DNA of 64,000 nucleotides from Akkermansiaceae bacterium. Lineage in GTDB: Bacteria; Verrucomicrobiota; Verrucomicrobiia; Verrucomicrobiales; Akkermansiaceae. Under the pieces are notes generated by a model. It searched no databases, had not been told where the DNA came from, and saw nothing but the letters and a program-made list of their open reading frames with translations. The first letter of the stretch is position 1. Each line of letters opens with the position of its first letter. The stretch lies in assembly GCA_903919975.1 (NCBI GenBank), contig CAIXKE010000013.1, positions 1-64,000 of the forward strand. The letters run 5' to 3'. Position numbers and translations under genes: made by a program. Positions 46,196 to 55,941 of this stretch are shown piece after piece.

Positions 46196-47824
46196 GTGCT
46201 CACGATTAAAAAGCTTACCAAAACCCTCGGCGGCCGCACCTTGCTGCGCGAGGCGGAAATGTCCATCAACTGGGGCGAACGCGTCGCCCTCGTCGGCCCG
46301 AACGGCGCCGGCAAGTCCACGCTCTTCCGCATGATCCTCGGCGAGGACAGCCCCGATGAAGGCAACATCGAGCGCGACGAATACGCCATCACCGGCTACC
46401 TCCCGCAAGAAGCCGGCGAGCCCACCGATGAAACCATCATCGAGATCGCCATGGGCATCACCCCGGAAATGATCGGTATTCTCCGCACCATGCGCGAGCA
46501 CGAGAAAACCGGCGACCTCTCACATCCGGATTTCGCCAAGGCCCAAGACCAATTCACCCACCTCAACGGCTACCAACTCGAGCCCAAGGCCAAAAAAATC
46601 CTCGCCGGCCTCGGCTTCAAACAAAACGACTTCCACAAACCCGCCCGCGAATACTCCGGCGGCTGGGTCATGCGCGCGCACCTCGCCCAACTCCTCGTCA
46701 TGGAGCCGGACTTGCTCATGCTCGATGAGCCCACCAACCACCTCGACCTGCTCTCGCTCCTCTGGCTCCAACGCTACCTGCTCAACTACTCCGGCGCCGT
46801 ACTCATGATTTCCCATGATCGCGATTTCATGGACGCCATCATCGAGACCGTCATCGAGATCGATCCGGACGCCGCCAAGCTCATTTCCTACACCGGAAAC
46901 TATTCGTCTTACCTCGAACAACGCGAGAAAACCTACGAACAACGCGTCCAAGCTTACCGCAACCAAAATAAGGAAATCGAAGGCCACCAAGAATTTATCG
47001 ACCGCTTCCGGCAGATCGGCTCCAAGGCCGCGCAAGTCCAATCCCGCATCAAGTTCCTCGATAAACTCGAACGCATCGAAAAACCCCGCGCCCCGCGCAA
47101 GCCGTTCAAATTCACCTTCCCCCAACCGCCACGCTCCAACCAAAAGGTCATGGAACTCAGCAAGGTCGGCCAGGCGTACGGCGAAAAATGCATCTACAAG
47201 GATCTCGATCTCACCATCGAGCGCGGCGACCGCATCGTGCTCGTCGGCCCGAACGGCGCGGGCAAATCCACCTTGCTCAAAATCATCGCCGGACTCATCC
47301 CCATCAACTCCGGAAAACGCGAACCCGGCTACGCCACCAAGCTCGGCTATTATTCTCAGCACCGCCTCGAAACCCTCAACGAGAACAACACCGTGCTCGA
47401 AGAAGTCATGGGCGCCTGCCCGACTCTCCGCGATGAGGAAGCCCGCTCGATCCTCGGCACCTTCCTCTTCCGCCGCACCGATGTCGAGAAACGTTGCGGC
47501 ATTCTATCAGGTGGCGAAAAATCCCGACTCAACCTCGTCAAGTTCCTCGTCGATCCGCCGAACCTCCTGCTCATGGATGAGCCCACCACTCACCTCGACA
47601 TCCTCTCGATCGACTCACTCGTCAACGCGCTCAAAGGCTACGAAGGCACGCTCGTCTTCATTTCCCATGACGTGCACTTCATCCGCACCCTCGCGGAAAC
47701 CACCCTGCACATCACCCGCAACGCCGAAGACACCGCCGCCGTCGTCACCCGCTACACCGGCGGCTACGATTACTTCATCGAAAAATCCGGCCTCAACGAC
47801 GACCGCGGCGCAGTCACAGCTTAA
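46196..47824 (+). CDS. ABC-F family ATPase
   Basis: 542 residues from a GTG at 46196. Two ABC domains in tandem without membrane parts: Walker A GPNGAGKSTLFRMI and GPNGAGKSTLLKII, signatures REYSGGWVMRAHLAQLL and CGILSGGEKSRLNLVKFL, Walker B LLMLDEPTNHLDL and LLLMDEPTTHLDI. A basic linker (YRNQNKEIEGHQEFIDRFRQ) joins them. The layout is closest to the Uup/EttA-like translation factors that act on the ribosome. The exact subfamily is uncertain. Alone on the plus strand. Confidence 0.93.
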   Translation: MLTIKKLTKTLGGRTLLREAEMSINWGERVALVGPNGAGKSTLFRMILGEDSPDEGNIERDEYAITGYLPQEAGEPTDETIIEIAMGITPEMIGILRTMREHEKTGDLSHPDFAKAQDQFTHLNGYQLEPKAKKILAGLGFKQNDFHKPAREYSGGWVMRAHLAQLLVMEPDLLMLDEPTNHLDLLSLLWLQRYLLNYSGAVLMISHDRDFMDAIIETVIEIDPDAAKLISYTGNYSSYLEQREKTYEQRVQAYRNQNKEIEGHQEFIDRFRQIGSKAAQVQSRIKFLDKLERIEKPRAPRKPFKFTFPQPPRSNQKVMELSKVGQAYGEKCIYKDLDLTIERGDRIVLVGPNGAGKSTLLKIIAGLIPINSGKREPGYATKLGYYSQHRLETLNENNTVLEEVMGACPTLRDEEARSILGTFLFRRTDVEKRCGILSGGEKSRLNLVKFLVDPPNLLLMDEPTTHLDILSIDSLVNALKGYEGTLVFISHDVHFIRTLAETTLHITRNAEDTAAVVTRYTGGYDYFIEKSGLNDDRGAVTA

Positions 47825-47912
47825 GACCGGGTTTCCGGCAAGGTGAGCCCGGATTTCGAGTTGAAAATCTCTGGCTTATTGAGGCGGTTTCAGCAGAATA
47901 ACGGCCGAAATT

Positions 47913-48224
47913 ATGGATCAAATTACGAACTTTTTGAGGCTACACCTGCACGACATCGCAATCTCCATGATCGCGACACTCCTCGTGATGTTCGGAAGCG
48001 ACATCAACCGTTTCATTAGGCAACTCGTCAAAAAACAACACTTCCTCGTACGTCTGGGGATTTTCGTGCTGGTTTGCGCGATAGGTTATGGTGTCGCAAC
48101 GATTTTTCTAGCAGACGTATTGTTGAAGGCGCTTGCCGCCATACCAAGGCAGTTCCTCGCCCTGAGCATTGTCGTCATTTTCATCTTACTGGGCCTAACC
48201 GCCGAAACACGCAAACAGATTTAA
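47913..48224 (+). CDS. Small membrane protein, DUF3392-like
   Basis: 103 residues with three hydrophobic helices: DIAISMIATLLVMFGSDINR, LVRLGIFVLVCAIGYGVATI and FLALSIVVIFILLGLTAET. The FGSDINRFIRQLVKKQHFLV stretch resembles DUF3392 proteins of gammaproteobacteria, in length and helix pattern. Function unknown. Stands alone between the ABC-F gene and cfa. Confidence 0.65.
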   Translation: MDQITNFLRLHLHDIAISMIATLLVMFGSDINRFIRQLVKKQHFLVRLGIFVLVCAIGYGVATIFLADVLLKALAAIPRQFLALSIVVIFILLGLTAETRKQI

Positions 48225-48346
48225 CCGGCGGCATCCAGCGGAAGCCGCCTACCGGAAACCAGTTTCATCCGTGGAGCCAACAGTGTCAGCCCTTGGTTTC
48301 AATCATTAATATCTGATAGTGACCGCCCGGCCTTCACCGACTGCCG

Positions 48347-49507
48347 CTAATCCACTCGTGGGCAGCCACCGGGGAGGCCGTTTTTGGTGAGTGTCCATTG
48401 CCAGACTTGCACGTCACGGGCGCGGAAAGCTCCGGCGCTGGAGAGCAAATAATACCTCCACTGGCGGTGGAATCGTTCGCCCAGATCATCGGCGTAATCC
48501 GGCCACGCGGCTTCGAAGTTTTTGTGCCACTCGAGGAGCGTCTTGTCATAGTTCGCACCGAAGTTATGCAAATCTTCGGTGACGAATAGCCCGTCCGCAG
48601 CATCGCCGATGTGGCCGATAGATGGGAGCTCGGCATTGGGAAAAATATATTTGTCGATCCATGGGTCGGTGACGCCGCCACGTTCGTTTTTGCCGATGGT
48701 GTGGAGCAGGAAAACGCCGTCATCCGCCAGACAGCGGTGGGCGACTTCCATGAACGCGCGGTGATTTTTGATCCCGACATGTTCGAACATGCCGATGCTG
48801 GCGATGCGATCGAAGCGCCCGCGGAGATCGCGGTAATCTTCAAGGCGGAATTCGAGCGGCAGATCGCGGTATTTCTCGCGGGCGAAGGCCGCTTGTTCTT
48901 TTGAAATCGTGATGCCCACGCATTCCACGCCGTAGTGTGTGGCGGCATGCGCCATGAACGCGCCCCAACCGCAGCCGATATCGAGCACGCGCATGCCGGG
49001 CTTGAGGCCGAGTTTCCGGCAGACGAGATCCAATTTCGCCTCCTGCGCCGCAGCAAGGGTGGTGGCGATTTTCCAATACCCGCAGCTATATGCCATGACC
49101 GGCCCGAGCATGGACTGATAAAAGTCGTTTCCTAAATCGTAGTGGACTTTGCCGACCTGCCAAGCGCGGTGGGCGTTTTGGCGGTTGAACAAGCGGTTAC
49201 GCAGGATGAGCAGCAAAATTCCCAGACGGGGCACCTCCCGGTCCAATCTTGCGCGAAGAAGATGCGCAAAGAATTCGTCGAGTTGTTCCGCATCCCATTC
49301 GCCGTTCACATAGGATTCCCCGAGGGCGATGCTGCCGCGCGTGGCGATCCGTTCCAGCACCCCTGGCGCGTGGATTTGCAGATCCCACGGCCGTTGGCCG
49401 TTGACGCGAATATCGGCCTTAGCCAGCAATTCTTCAATGAGCCCGCGAAGAATGAGGGCTCTCCGTGGGGGGGTGAGTTCCGACGATGCGGCAGCGAGGG
49501 TAGTCAT
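48347..49507 (-). CDS. cfa: Cyclopropane-fatty-acyl-phospholipid synthase family methyltransferase
   Basis: 386 residues. The SAM-binding core MRVLDIGCGWGAFMAHAATH, then SKEQAAFAREKYRDLPLEFR and the family motifs YDLGNDFYQSMLG, YSCGYW and IASIGMFEHVG are all visible. CFA synthases add a methylene bridge to unsaturated phospholipid chains, often on entry into stationary phase or under acid stress. The N-terminal lipid-binding part is shorter than in E. coli Cfa, as in many relatives. Single gene. Confidence 0.93.
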   Translation of the reverse strand: MTTLAAASSELTPPRRALILRGLIEELLAKADIRVNGQRPWDLQIHAPGVLERIATRGSIALGESYVNGEWDAEQLDEFFAHLLRARLDREVPRLGILLLILRNRLFNRQNAHRAWQVGKVHYDLGNDFYQSMLGPVMAYSCGYWKIATTLAAAQEAKLDLVCRKLGLKPGMRVLDIGCGWGAFMAHAATHYGVECVGITISKEQAAFAREKYRDLPLEFRLEDYRDLRGRFDRIASIGMFEHVGIKNHRAFMEVAHRCLADDGVFLLHTIGKNERGGVTDPWIDKYIFPNAELPSIGHIGDAADGLFVTEDLHNFGANYDKTLLEWHKNFEAAWPDYADDLGERFHRQWRYYLLSSAGAFRARDVQVWQWTLTKNGLPGGCPRVD

Positions 49508-49683
49508 CTATTCCGGGGGGGATGAACGAATAATATAACCGATTCGATGACTTTATCAAGAGCTCAACTGGTGGTTATTTCACGACGCACATCTTCAGCG
49601 GAAGCGGCCAAACCGCCAATTCATGAAACCCGGAATCCGATGTCTTTAGGATGGGTAGGAATGGCTCTCGCTGTGGAATTCTA

Positions 49684-52401
49684 TCAGTAATGGTCGAAGG
49701 CGGACTTCTTGCCACCCGCCAAAGCGGAATCGGCATCCAGCAGGCCGAAAAGCTGCATGGTTTTGGCCACGAGTCCGGTCCAGCCAGTCTGATGGCTAGC
49801 ACCGAGGCCAGCACCGTTGTCGCCGTGGAAATACTCGTAGAACAAGATGCAATCGCGCCAATGCGGATCATTTTGAAATTTCTCTGTTCCGCCATAGACG
49901 GGTCGCCGTCCGTGTTCATCGCGCAAAAAGACCCGACCAAGTCGATCGGCGATATTCTTGGCGACATCGAACAAATTCATCATGTTACCGGAGCCCGTGG
50001 GGCACTCGATTTTAAAATTGTCGCCGTAGTAGAGATGAAAGTTCAGCAGCGAGCGGATGATGAGTATGTTTACCGGCATCCAGATCGGGCCGCGCCAGTT
50101 GGAATTTCCGCCAAACATCCCGGTGTTGGATTCCGCCGGCAGGTAGTCCACGCGATGCTCACCACCATTCACATAAAAGATATATGGATGCCGCTCATGG
50201 AACTTGGAAAGCGCGCGGATGCCGTAGGCGCTCAGAAATTCATTTTCATCGAGCATCTTGGTGAGGATGCGCCGGAGTCGGTCCGGGTTGACCAGAGCAA
50301 GGATTCCCCGGTCTGCCTCGCCGTAATGCCCCGGCCCGGTGGGATGGATCGATTCCTTGAGTTCAGGAATCCGGCCCATTCGTTTCAGGATTCCCGCCAT
50401 CGCTCCCGGAACTTTTTCCTGCTGCCACTTCTCGAAGATCGTCGTGGCGCACAAAGGTAAAAGCCCGACCATCGAGCGCACTTTCAGTCGCGTAGCACTG
50501 CCATCGGGAAGTCTCAGCAGATCGTAATAGAAACCATCCTCTTCATCCCACATGCCGTCATGGCCGGGACGATTGATTCCAGCTGCGATGTAATAGAAGT
50601 GCTCCGCGAACTTGGTGACCATGTCCTCATAGATGGGATCCTGGGCTGCTAGATCGGCCGCGAGTTCCAGCATGTTCTGGCTGAAGAGCGCCATCCACGC
50701 CGTGCCGTCCGCCTGTTCCAGATATCCACCTGTAGGCAGCGGCGCGCTGCGGTCGAAGACGCCGATGTTGTCGAGGCCGAGGAAGCCGCCTTCAAAGACA
50801 TTCTTGCCGAAGCGGTCCTTGCGGTTGACCCACCAAGTGAAATTCAACACCAGTTTGTTGAACGTTTCCCTAAGAAAATCGAGGTCGATCTCACCGTGCA
50901 GCGCCAACTCCGTGCGGTGGAGGAAGAGCGTCGCGAAAGCGTGGACTGGTGGATTTACATCGCTGAAGTTCCACTCATAGGCGGGCATCTGACCATTTGG
51001 ATGCAGATAGGCTCCTTTGAGCATCAGCTTCATCTGATCCTTTGCGAAATCAGGATCCACGATCGAGAGCGGGAGCGTATGGAAGGCAAGATCCCAGGCG
51101 GCATACCAAGGATATTCCCACTTGTCGGGCATCGAAATCACATCCTCGTTGAGCATGTGGAACCACTCCGAATTCCGGGCATTGTGATAGCCGGAATGGA
51201 GCGGGTTCGAGTTGTGCTCATCGAGCCAATTATCCCCATCAAAAAAGAAGAACTGCTTGCTCCACAACATGCCGGCGAGAGCCTGACGCATGACATGCGC
51301 TTGGTCCGCGCTGACCGATGGCGGCATGACGGATTGATAGAACTCATCGGCTTCACGAACTCGCTCCGCGAAGGTGTTATCAAAATTCTTCCCGAAAGCT
51401 TTGTTCTCCACGCCCGGAAGCGTCTTGGTGAGCCGCAGGCGAATGGTCGTGGACTGGCCGCTGCCGATATTGAGCGTGTAGTGCGCTGCAACTTTTGTGC
51501 CTTGTTTTGCAGGGTTCACGGCCTTCTGTTCGCCGTGAATGACGCAGTTGTGAATGCCGTCTTTCACGTAAGGGCTGTCGTTCTTCAGTCCGGGGAAAAG
51601 CCGCTCGTTGTTCGTATCGTTTTCGGTGAAGAGCAGTGGCACGTCGCCCTCGCAGGACCAGATGAATTCCCCCAGCAACGGTTCGGTGGCGGCCACCGCG
51701 CGGATGTCGGCGTTCACCTCGATTTGCTTGAGGCTGGGTTTTTCGGGGGATCGGTTGGACTCGGCGATCCACGCCGCCCAGTCATTGCGGAACCAGAGGG
51801 TCGGCAGGAGATGCAGTTCCGCGGCGTCCGGACCGCGATTGACCGCAGTGATTTTTATCAGGATATCTTCCGGGCCAGCCTTGGCATACTCCACGAAGAC
51901 GTCGAAGTAGCGGTCATCAGTGAAAACCCCGGTGTCCAATAGTTCATACTCCATCTCCTCCCGATTTCGCCTGCGGTTGGTATCCACTAGGTCGGCGTAG
52001 GGAAACGCCGACTGAGGATACTTGTAGAGATACTTCATGTAGGAATGGGTCGGCGTGCTATCGAGATAGAAGTAATACTCCTTCACATCCTCGCCGTGAT
52101 TGCCCTCGCTGTTCGTCAGCCCGAATAGCCGCTCTTTGAGAATCGCATCCTTGCCATTCCACAAGGCCAACGCGAAACAGAGATGCTGATGATTGTCGGA
52201 AATGCCTGCGATACCATCCTCGCCCCAGCGATAAGCGCGCGAGCGAGCGTGATCGTGGGTGAAGAAATTCCAAGCGTCACCATTCGGGCTGTAATCTTCC
52301 CGCACCGTACCCCATTGCCGCTCGCTGACATAGGGCCCCCACTTTTTCCAAGGCTGTTTGCGCTCTCGGTCTTCTGCAAGTCTCGTTTGCTCAGCGTTCA
52401 T
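49684..52401 (-). CDS. GH63-type glucosidase (mannosyl-oligosaccharide glucosidase-like)
   Basis: 905 residues from the ATG at 52399-52401, with GAAAGAG directly before it. No signal peptide. The N-terminus [20 protein letters not shown] is typical of bacterial GH63-like enzymes. The (alpha/alpha)6 barrel shows [61 protein letters not shown] and [12 protein letters not shown], and PTGYFGGN-like [20 protein letters not shown]. It should cleave alpha-glucosidic links, for example of glucosylglycerate-type solutes or oligosaccharides. It is downstream of an outer-membrane protein gene on the same strand. Confidence 0.92.
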   Translation of the reverse strand: MNAEQTRLAEDRERKQPWKKWGPYVSERQWGTVREDYSPNGDAWNFFTHDHARSRAYRWGEDGIAGISDNHQHLCFALALWNGKDAILKERLFGLTNSEGNHGEDVKEYYFYLDSTPTHSYMKYLYKYPQSAFPYADLVDTNRRRNREEMEYELLDTGVFTDDRYFDVFVEYAKAGPEDILIKITAVNRGPDAAELHLLPTLWFRNDWAAWIAESNRSPEKPSLKQIEVNADIRAVAATEPLLGEFIWSCEGDVPLLFTENDTNNERLFPGLKNDSPYVKDGIHNCVIHGEQKAVNPAKQGTKVAAHYTLNIGSGQSTTIRLRLTKTLPGVENKAFGKNFDNTFAERVREADEFYQSVMPPSVSADQAHVMRQALAGMLWSKQFFFFDGDNWLDEHNSNPLHSGYHNARNSEWFHMLNEDVISMPDKWEYPWYAAWDLAFHTLPLSIVDPDFAKDQMKLMLKGAYLHPNGQMPAYEWNFSDVNPPVHAFATLFLHRTELALHGEIDLDFLRETFNKLVLNFTWWVNRKDRFGKNVFEGGFLGLDNIGVFDRSAPLPTGGYLEQADGTAWMALFSQNMLELAADLAAQDPIYEDMVTKFAEHFYYIAAGINRPGHDGMWDEEDGFYYDLLRLPDGSATRLKVRSMVGLLPLCATTIFEKWQQEKVPGAMAGILKRMGRIPELKESIHPTGPGHYGEADRGILALVNPDRLRRILTKMLDENEFLSAYGIRALSKFHERHPYIFYVNGGEHRVDYLPAESNTGMFGGNSNWRGPIWMPVNILIIRSLLNFHLYYGDNFKIECPTGSGNMMNLFDVAKNIADRLGRVFLRDEHGRRPVYGGTEKFQNDPHWRDCILFYEYFHGDNGAGLGASHQTGWTGLVAKTMQLFGLLDADSALAGGKKSAFDHY

Positions 52402-52408
52402 CTCTTTC

Positions 52409-52429
52409 GGGGGGTGGGGGGGGTGGGGG
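52409..52429 (+). other. G-run cluster able to form a quadruplex
   Basis: Runs of six, eight and five G separated by single T lie between the outer-membrane protein gene and the GH63 gene, on the template strand for both. Such a cluster could slow RNA polymerase. Its length makes it prone to length change. Confidence 0.5.
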
Positions 52430-52530
52430 ATTTCAGATCTGCGCACGCGGGTTTAAAAATACCACGCGAAGCCAGTGGCCAGTTTGAATTCGAAGGATTC
52501 GGAGGCGAGTGGAAGCTCAGTGCCCAAGGA

Positions 52531-53238
52531 CTAGGCATATTGGTTGTGCTGTCCCCAGACATAGGTGGTGCCTAGTTCGAGGCGGTGGCGATCGCTTTCG
52601 GCGAGTAAATCCCATCTCGGGTTGTAGCTGAGAATGGCGGACCAATCCTCATTGATGCGGAAGTCTACGGGAAACTTCACTTCGAGCGCGCTCACATCAC
52701 TGATGTCTTCGTCGAGCGGAGTGATGTTGTATTCGACGTTGATGCCGAGCGTAATGTTCGCATTGTAATCCCAGCGCAACGCGGCGATCGGACGCAAGAT
52801 GAAGGCGTGGTCGCTGAGCAAGGAGTCAGTAGCGGTTTCCAACACGGCATTGATGGCGAGGCCGTAGCGCAACGACGGGCACAGGCAACCGACGACGCCT
52901 GCGCGCAGCTCAAGATCGCCGAGACCGAACGCGCCTTCGGTGGCGGTTTCACGCCATTTCAGCGGCAGCATGAATTGAACGCCGATTGCGTGGCCGTCTT
53001 GCAGGGGAGCGCCCCAGAGCATGTTGTTTTCGAGTTTCCAGAGGTCCGATTCGTCGTAGCTTTCGTAAATGAACTCGCCGAAGTAACGACTGGAAATGAG
53101 CGTGGGATCGTAACGTTCCAGCCATGCGCGATCGGGATCGAAAAGGCTGCCGTCGGGTGCCGCGGCGGTGGCAAGGATGGAGGTGGCCGCAATGCAGATG
53201 GAGGTGGCCAGGATTCGGAATGCGGGTGTGTTTTTCAT
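52531..53238 (-). CDS. Outer-membrane beta-barrel-like protein, ended early by an amber codon
   Basis: 235 residues from the ATG at 53236-53238, with a signal peptide (NTPAFRILATSICIAATSIL). Beta-strand-like segments (GHAIGVQFMLPLKWRE; ITLGINVEYNITP; DFRINEDWSAILSYNPRWDL; HRLELGTTYVWG) fit a small transporter-like or MetA-type barrel. A TAG at 52531-52533 ends it, but the frame continues with FEFKLATGFAWYF and a TAA at 52453-52455; this last strand ends in phenylalanine, as outer-membrane proteins do. The amber codon therefore looks like a recent nonsense change or a read-through site. GH63 lies 51 bases after the natural stop. Confidence 0.7.
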   Translation of the reverse strand: MKNTPAFRILATSICIAATSILATAAAPDGSLFDPDRAWLERYDPTLISSRYFGEFIYESYDESDLWKLENNMLWGAPLQDGHAIGVQFMLPLKWRETATEGAFGLGDLELRAGVVGCLCPSLRYGLAINAVLETATDSLLSDHAFILRPIAALRWDYNANITLGINVEYNITPLDEDISDVSALEVKFPVDFRINEDWSAILSYNPRWDLLAESDRHRLELGTTYVWGQHNQYA

Positions 53239-53399
53239 TTGAATGCGGGGCTTGAATATCAGGGTGAGGATCATGCCTATAAATCGTTAGCTTGCCTGTA
53301 TTCCCGCATATCTATAATAGATCCGACACCTGAATTCCGCAAGAATCAATCAGACATTGGTCTGATGCCAGATCTATGAATCAAAGCGACGGACTGAGG

Positions 53400-53526
53400 A
53401 AGGAAGAGCCTCAAAGTCGCAGGTCAAAGGTCAGCTCAGAATTCGCGGTTCTTCGACTTTTGACTTTGCCTGCGGCTATGCAAGTTACGGCTACGCCATC
53501 ATTTTCAAAGTTCGCTAAAGCTTTGC
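53400..53526. repeat. Degenerate word-repeat region (CAAAGTCGCAGGTCAAAGGT and GCCTGCGGCTATGC words)
   Basis: Short words recur in order: CAAAGTCG/TCAAAGGTC/TTTTGACTTTG, and TTTGCCTGCGGCTATGCAAG beside TTTGCCTACGGCCATGCCAG. It is a diverged inverted and direct repeat field next to the transposase remnant. Confidence 0.4.
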
Positions 53527-53707
53527 CTACGGCCATGCCAGTTTGCGGAATCCCAGCACATAGACCAGCAATACCGTGTAAACCTGCCACCTCACCGCGT
53601 TGGCCCAGATCGAAAAGGTGGTCGAAGTCCACGTAAGCCTTGTCGAACACGACGATTTCACTGGCGGCGATGCTTGCGCAAACCTCACGGGCGCGCTTGT
53701 TGTCATG
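53527..53707 (-). mobile_element. IS4-type transposase remnant
   Basis: The minus strand reads NKRAREVCASIAASEIVVFD then KAYVDFDHLFDL, the conserved segment around the second catalytic aspartate of IS4-group transposases (GEIVVFDKAYVDF). Near 53605 the frame shifts and the reading NAVRWQVYTVLLVYVLGFRK is the hydrophobic end of the same kind of transposase. The middle part of the gene, including the third acidic residue region, is deleted, and neither terminal inverted repeat is seen. The element is dead. It sits exactly where the GH106 coding sequence stops. Confidence 0.6.
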
Positions 53708-54105
53708 CTGACCACTGACTTTTACGCAGGAACCGACCAGATGCTGCATGGAATCCTCGATTCCGACCCATGAGCCGCCGCTGCCGGCCCAGACCGGCCC
53801 GGTGCCGAGGACGACCTCCATGCCCAGTTTTCCCGCCACGACGAAGGAATTTGCGACGTGGTCCTGCCATTTTTCGCTCATGACCGGGACCGGCCACGGG
53901 GCGTCCCGAGATCGACCTCGGGGAAAAGCATGCTGCCGATGCCGGCATTTTTCATCGCGTGCAAGTCCGCCACCATCTCGTCTCGATCTTTATTTTCATC
54001 CAGAAAATACCAGTAAACCCCCGGTCGGGCCGAGTCAGGCGGGGTGCGGAAGCTCGATTTCATGCCATCGGCGAGCGCCGCCGTGGCTGTCGCCGTGAGG
54101 ACCAT
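53708..54105 (-). pseudogene. GH106 (alpha-L-rhamnosidase-like) N-terminal fragment, frameshifted
   Basis: From a signal-like start at 54105 the frame reads FRTPPDSARPGVYWYFLDEN, then DEMVADLHAMKNAGIGSMLF and PEVDLGTPRG. After a one-base shift near 53885 the next frame continues with MSEKWQDHVANSFVVAGKLG, LGTGPVWAGSGGSWVGIEDS and MQHLVGSCVKV. Both parts match the N-terminal barrel of GH106-like rhamnosidases (PPDSARPxVYWxW, GxGWAGSGGPWV). About 130 of some 900 residues remain. The break point carries the IS4-type remnant. The upstream start is uncertain. Confidence 0.65.
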
Positions 54106-54344
54106 GGCCAGTAAAGCGCCGGTTTTTTTCTTCTTAATCCTGTGTTTGAGCGGGTTTGAGTGCGGCTCATGAGTGCGAGGCAGCCCTTTTGAGCTGAGCT
54201 GAGAACAGGCTTTATTAACGCCTTATCGAGTCAGTAATTCCTTTTTCTTGGAAATAAATCTTGCTTAATGATTATCCCGTTTTGAAGACTGGGCTCAATT
54301 TTTTGAGTCGCTTTTGTCACAAGACGGTGTAAGGTCATCTCGTT

Positions 54345-54662
54345 ATGGCAATTACAACGAAACGTACACGATTCTCACGCCGCCTTCCCGATCATGTCAC
54401 CGATGAACTTTGCAGTGTTCTCTCCGAGAAAAAGATTTTCGGTTTCAATGACCTGTTTGAGCGGGTGTTTGCAAATCTAAAACTGCGGAATGCGGTCAGC
54501 GGCGGGGAGGAAATGCTCCGTCTGCGCGCCTACGAGAAACTTCAAAATCTCGTAACCCGCGGTTTGGTTGAAAAGCTCGGTAAGGAATACAAAGGCACAG
54601 CCCGCGTGCATGAGGCATCCAGCGCTTATGCGGCTGCTCAAGAAGCTGCCGCCCAAGAGTGA
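54345..54662 (+). CDS. Small hypothetical protein
   Basis: 105 residues from the ATG at 54345. Basic N-terminus (AITTKRTRFSRRLPDHVTDE) and helical body (LCSVLSEKKIFGFNDLFERV; YEKLQNLVTRGLVEKLGKEY) that looks like a winged-helix or helical DNA-binding protein, with an alanine-rich end. No family is recognised with certainty. The AT-rich upstream region (54230-54344) should hold its promoter, and a terminator follows. That isolation as a single transcription unit suggests a well-expressed gene. Confidence 0.75.
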   Translation: MAITTKRTRFSRRLPDHVTDELCSVLSEKKIFGFNDLFERVFANLKLRNAVSGGEEMLRLRAYEKLQNLVTRGLVEKLGKEYKGTARVHEASSAYAAAQEAAAQE

Positions 54663-54698
54663 GGTTGCTTTTTCTCCGATCATTCTGAAAACCCTAAG

Positions 54699-54732
54699 AA
54701 CCCGCGCCCGACAACGGCACGGGTTTTTTTTC
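54699..54732 (+). terminator. Rho-independent terminator
   Basis: AACCCG at 54699-54704 pairs with CGGGTT after a loop region (CGCCCGACAACGGCA), followed by a run of eight T. It lies about 40 bases after the stop of the small hypothetical gene. Confidence 0.75.
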
Positions 54733-54785
54733 TACCCAATGCCCGCACGGAGTTCTATGAACATGGCCGTCCAGCCACCGATTTC

Positions 54786-55157
54786 ATGCCCGACCAATAT
54801 CTCCCCGTTCTATTTCAAGTGATCATCGCGCTTGGTTTCGCCGTTGTCGTTCTCGGTGCCAGCGTGATTTTTGGTCGCTCCGGCCGGAATAACCCGACCA
54901 AGGACAGCGCCTACGAGTGCGGCATGTTGCCGATCGGCGAGGGCGCGCCAAGGTTTTCAGTGAAATTCTACTTGGTCGCGATGCTGTTCGTGCTGTTCGA
55001 CATCGAAGTGGTCTTCATGTATCCGTGGGCAGTCCAATTCCGTGATTTGATTCAGGATGGGCCCACCGCGCTCGCCAGCATGGCCGGTTTCGCAGGTGTC
55101 TTGGTAGTCGCCTATGTCTATGCACTCAAGAAGGGCGCATTGAATTGGAAATCCTGA
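54786..55157 (+). CDS. nuoA: NADH-quinone oxidoreductase subunit A
   Basis: 123 residues with three membrane helices: PVLFQVIIALGFAVVVLGAS, VKFYLVAMLFVLFDIEVVFM and MAGFAGVLVVAYVYALKKG. The signature AYECGMLPIGEGAPRFSVKF then LFDIEVVFMYPWA is that of NuoA. NuoA is part of the membrane arm of complex I. No nuoB follows, so either the complex I operon is split in this genome or this is an extra copy. The sequence itself looks intact. Confidence 0.93.
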   Translation: MPDQYLPVLFQVIIALGFAVVVLGASVIFGRSGRNNPTKDSAYECGMLPIGEGAPRFSVKFYLVAMLFVLFDIEVVFMYPWAVQFRDLIQDGPTALASMAGFAGVLVVAYVYALKKGALNWKS

Positions 55158-55194
55158 GTCAGTCCGGGAGAGCTCAACTGGCCGAGCCGCCCAT

Positions 55195-55818
55195 TCAGCG
55201 GCGACGGGTCTGTTCTTCCAGGAAGATTTCCGCGAGGCGGAAACAGCGGCGGGAAAGTTCCTTCGCATCGTTGTCCCCCACGAGGGCTACGCCTTCCTCG
55301 CTGATTTCCGCGAGATAGATTTTCCACGCGAATTTCGCGAGCAACTCGGCATTGGGCTTCGAGTGGGGGGGCTGATTCGGGCGAGGTGCTTGTGGCCGCG
55401 GCTGCGGTGCGGGAGCCTCGGTAGGCGCATCGACCGCTTGCGAAAGATTCTCATTCTCGCCGTGCGGCGCGGCATCTTGGACAGCGCCACCCTTGCCTTT
55501 TTTCCGGCGACGTTTGCGTTTGGGTCCATCCAGTGAGGAAGAGGCTCCGGACGAAGCGGCCTCGGGCTCCGGCCAATCGCTGCGTGAGGATGGAGTTTCC
55601 ACCGCCTCCGGGGCGTCCGCGAATTCCGGAAATTTGGGAACGCTGGGACGAGTTGGCGCTGAAATCACCTCGGCCATTTCGGCGGCATGTTCCGCAGGTT
55701 TCGCGGCGGTCTTCACCGCTTTCTTCGGCCGGGGATTGGAAATGCGGCGGACGCTCGGCACGGGTCCGGTCGCTGGGGTAGGGGAATCCTTGGGGGATCT
55801 TGCGGATTTTTCGCTCAT
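55195..55818 (-). CDS. Hypothetical protein with basic, disordered central part
   Basis: 207 residues from the ATG at 55816-55818; the longer frame upstream is not protein-like. The N-terminal 140 residues are low-complexity and rich in Pro, Ala and Lys, with a strongly basic patch GPKRKRRRKKGKGG. The C-terminal 50 (NAELLAKFAWKIYLAEISEE; AKELSRRCFRLAEIFLEEQT) are helical and look folded and conserved. A nucleic-acid-binding role is possible because of the basic patch, but this is a guess. Convergent with nuoA. Confidence 0.7.
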   Translation of the reverse strand: MSEKSARSPKDSPTPATGPVPSVRRISNPRPKKAVKTAAKPAEHAAEMAEVISAPTRPSVPKFPEFADAPEAVETPSSRSDWPEPEAASSGASSSLDGPKRKRRRKKGKGGAVQDAAPHGENENLSQAVDAPTEAPAPQPRPQAPRPNQPPHSKPNAELLAKFAWKIYLAEISEEGVALVGDNDAKELSRRCFRLAEIFLEEQTRRR

Positions 55819-55941
55819 AGGGTCACGGGAGGGAAGCCTATCAACCGGGCGTCCGTCGAGAAGATTCAGTGAACAAATCCGCCTCAAAAGCCGGAGAAAT
55901 CCACATCGCCATGCAGGTTCCGATGCATTAGGGTGCTCGGC

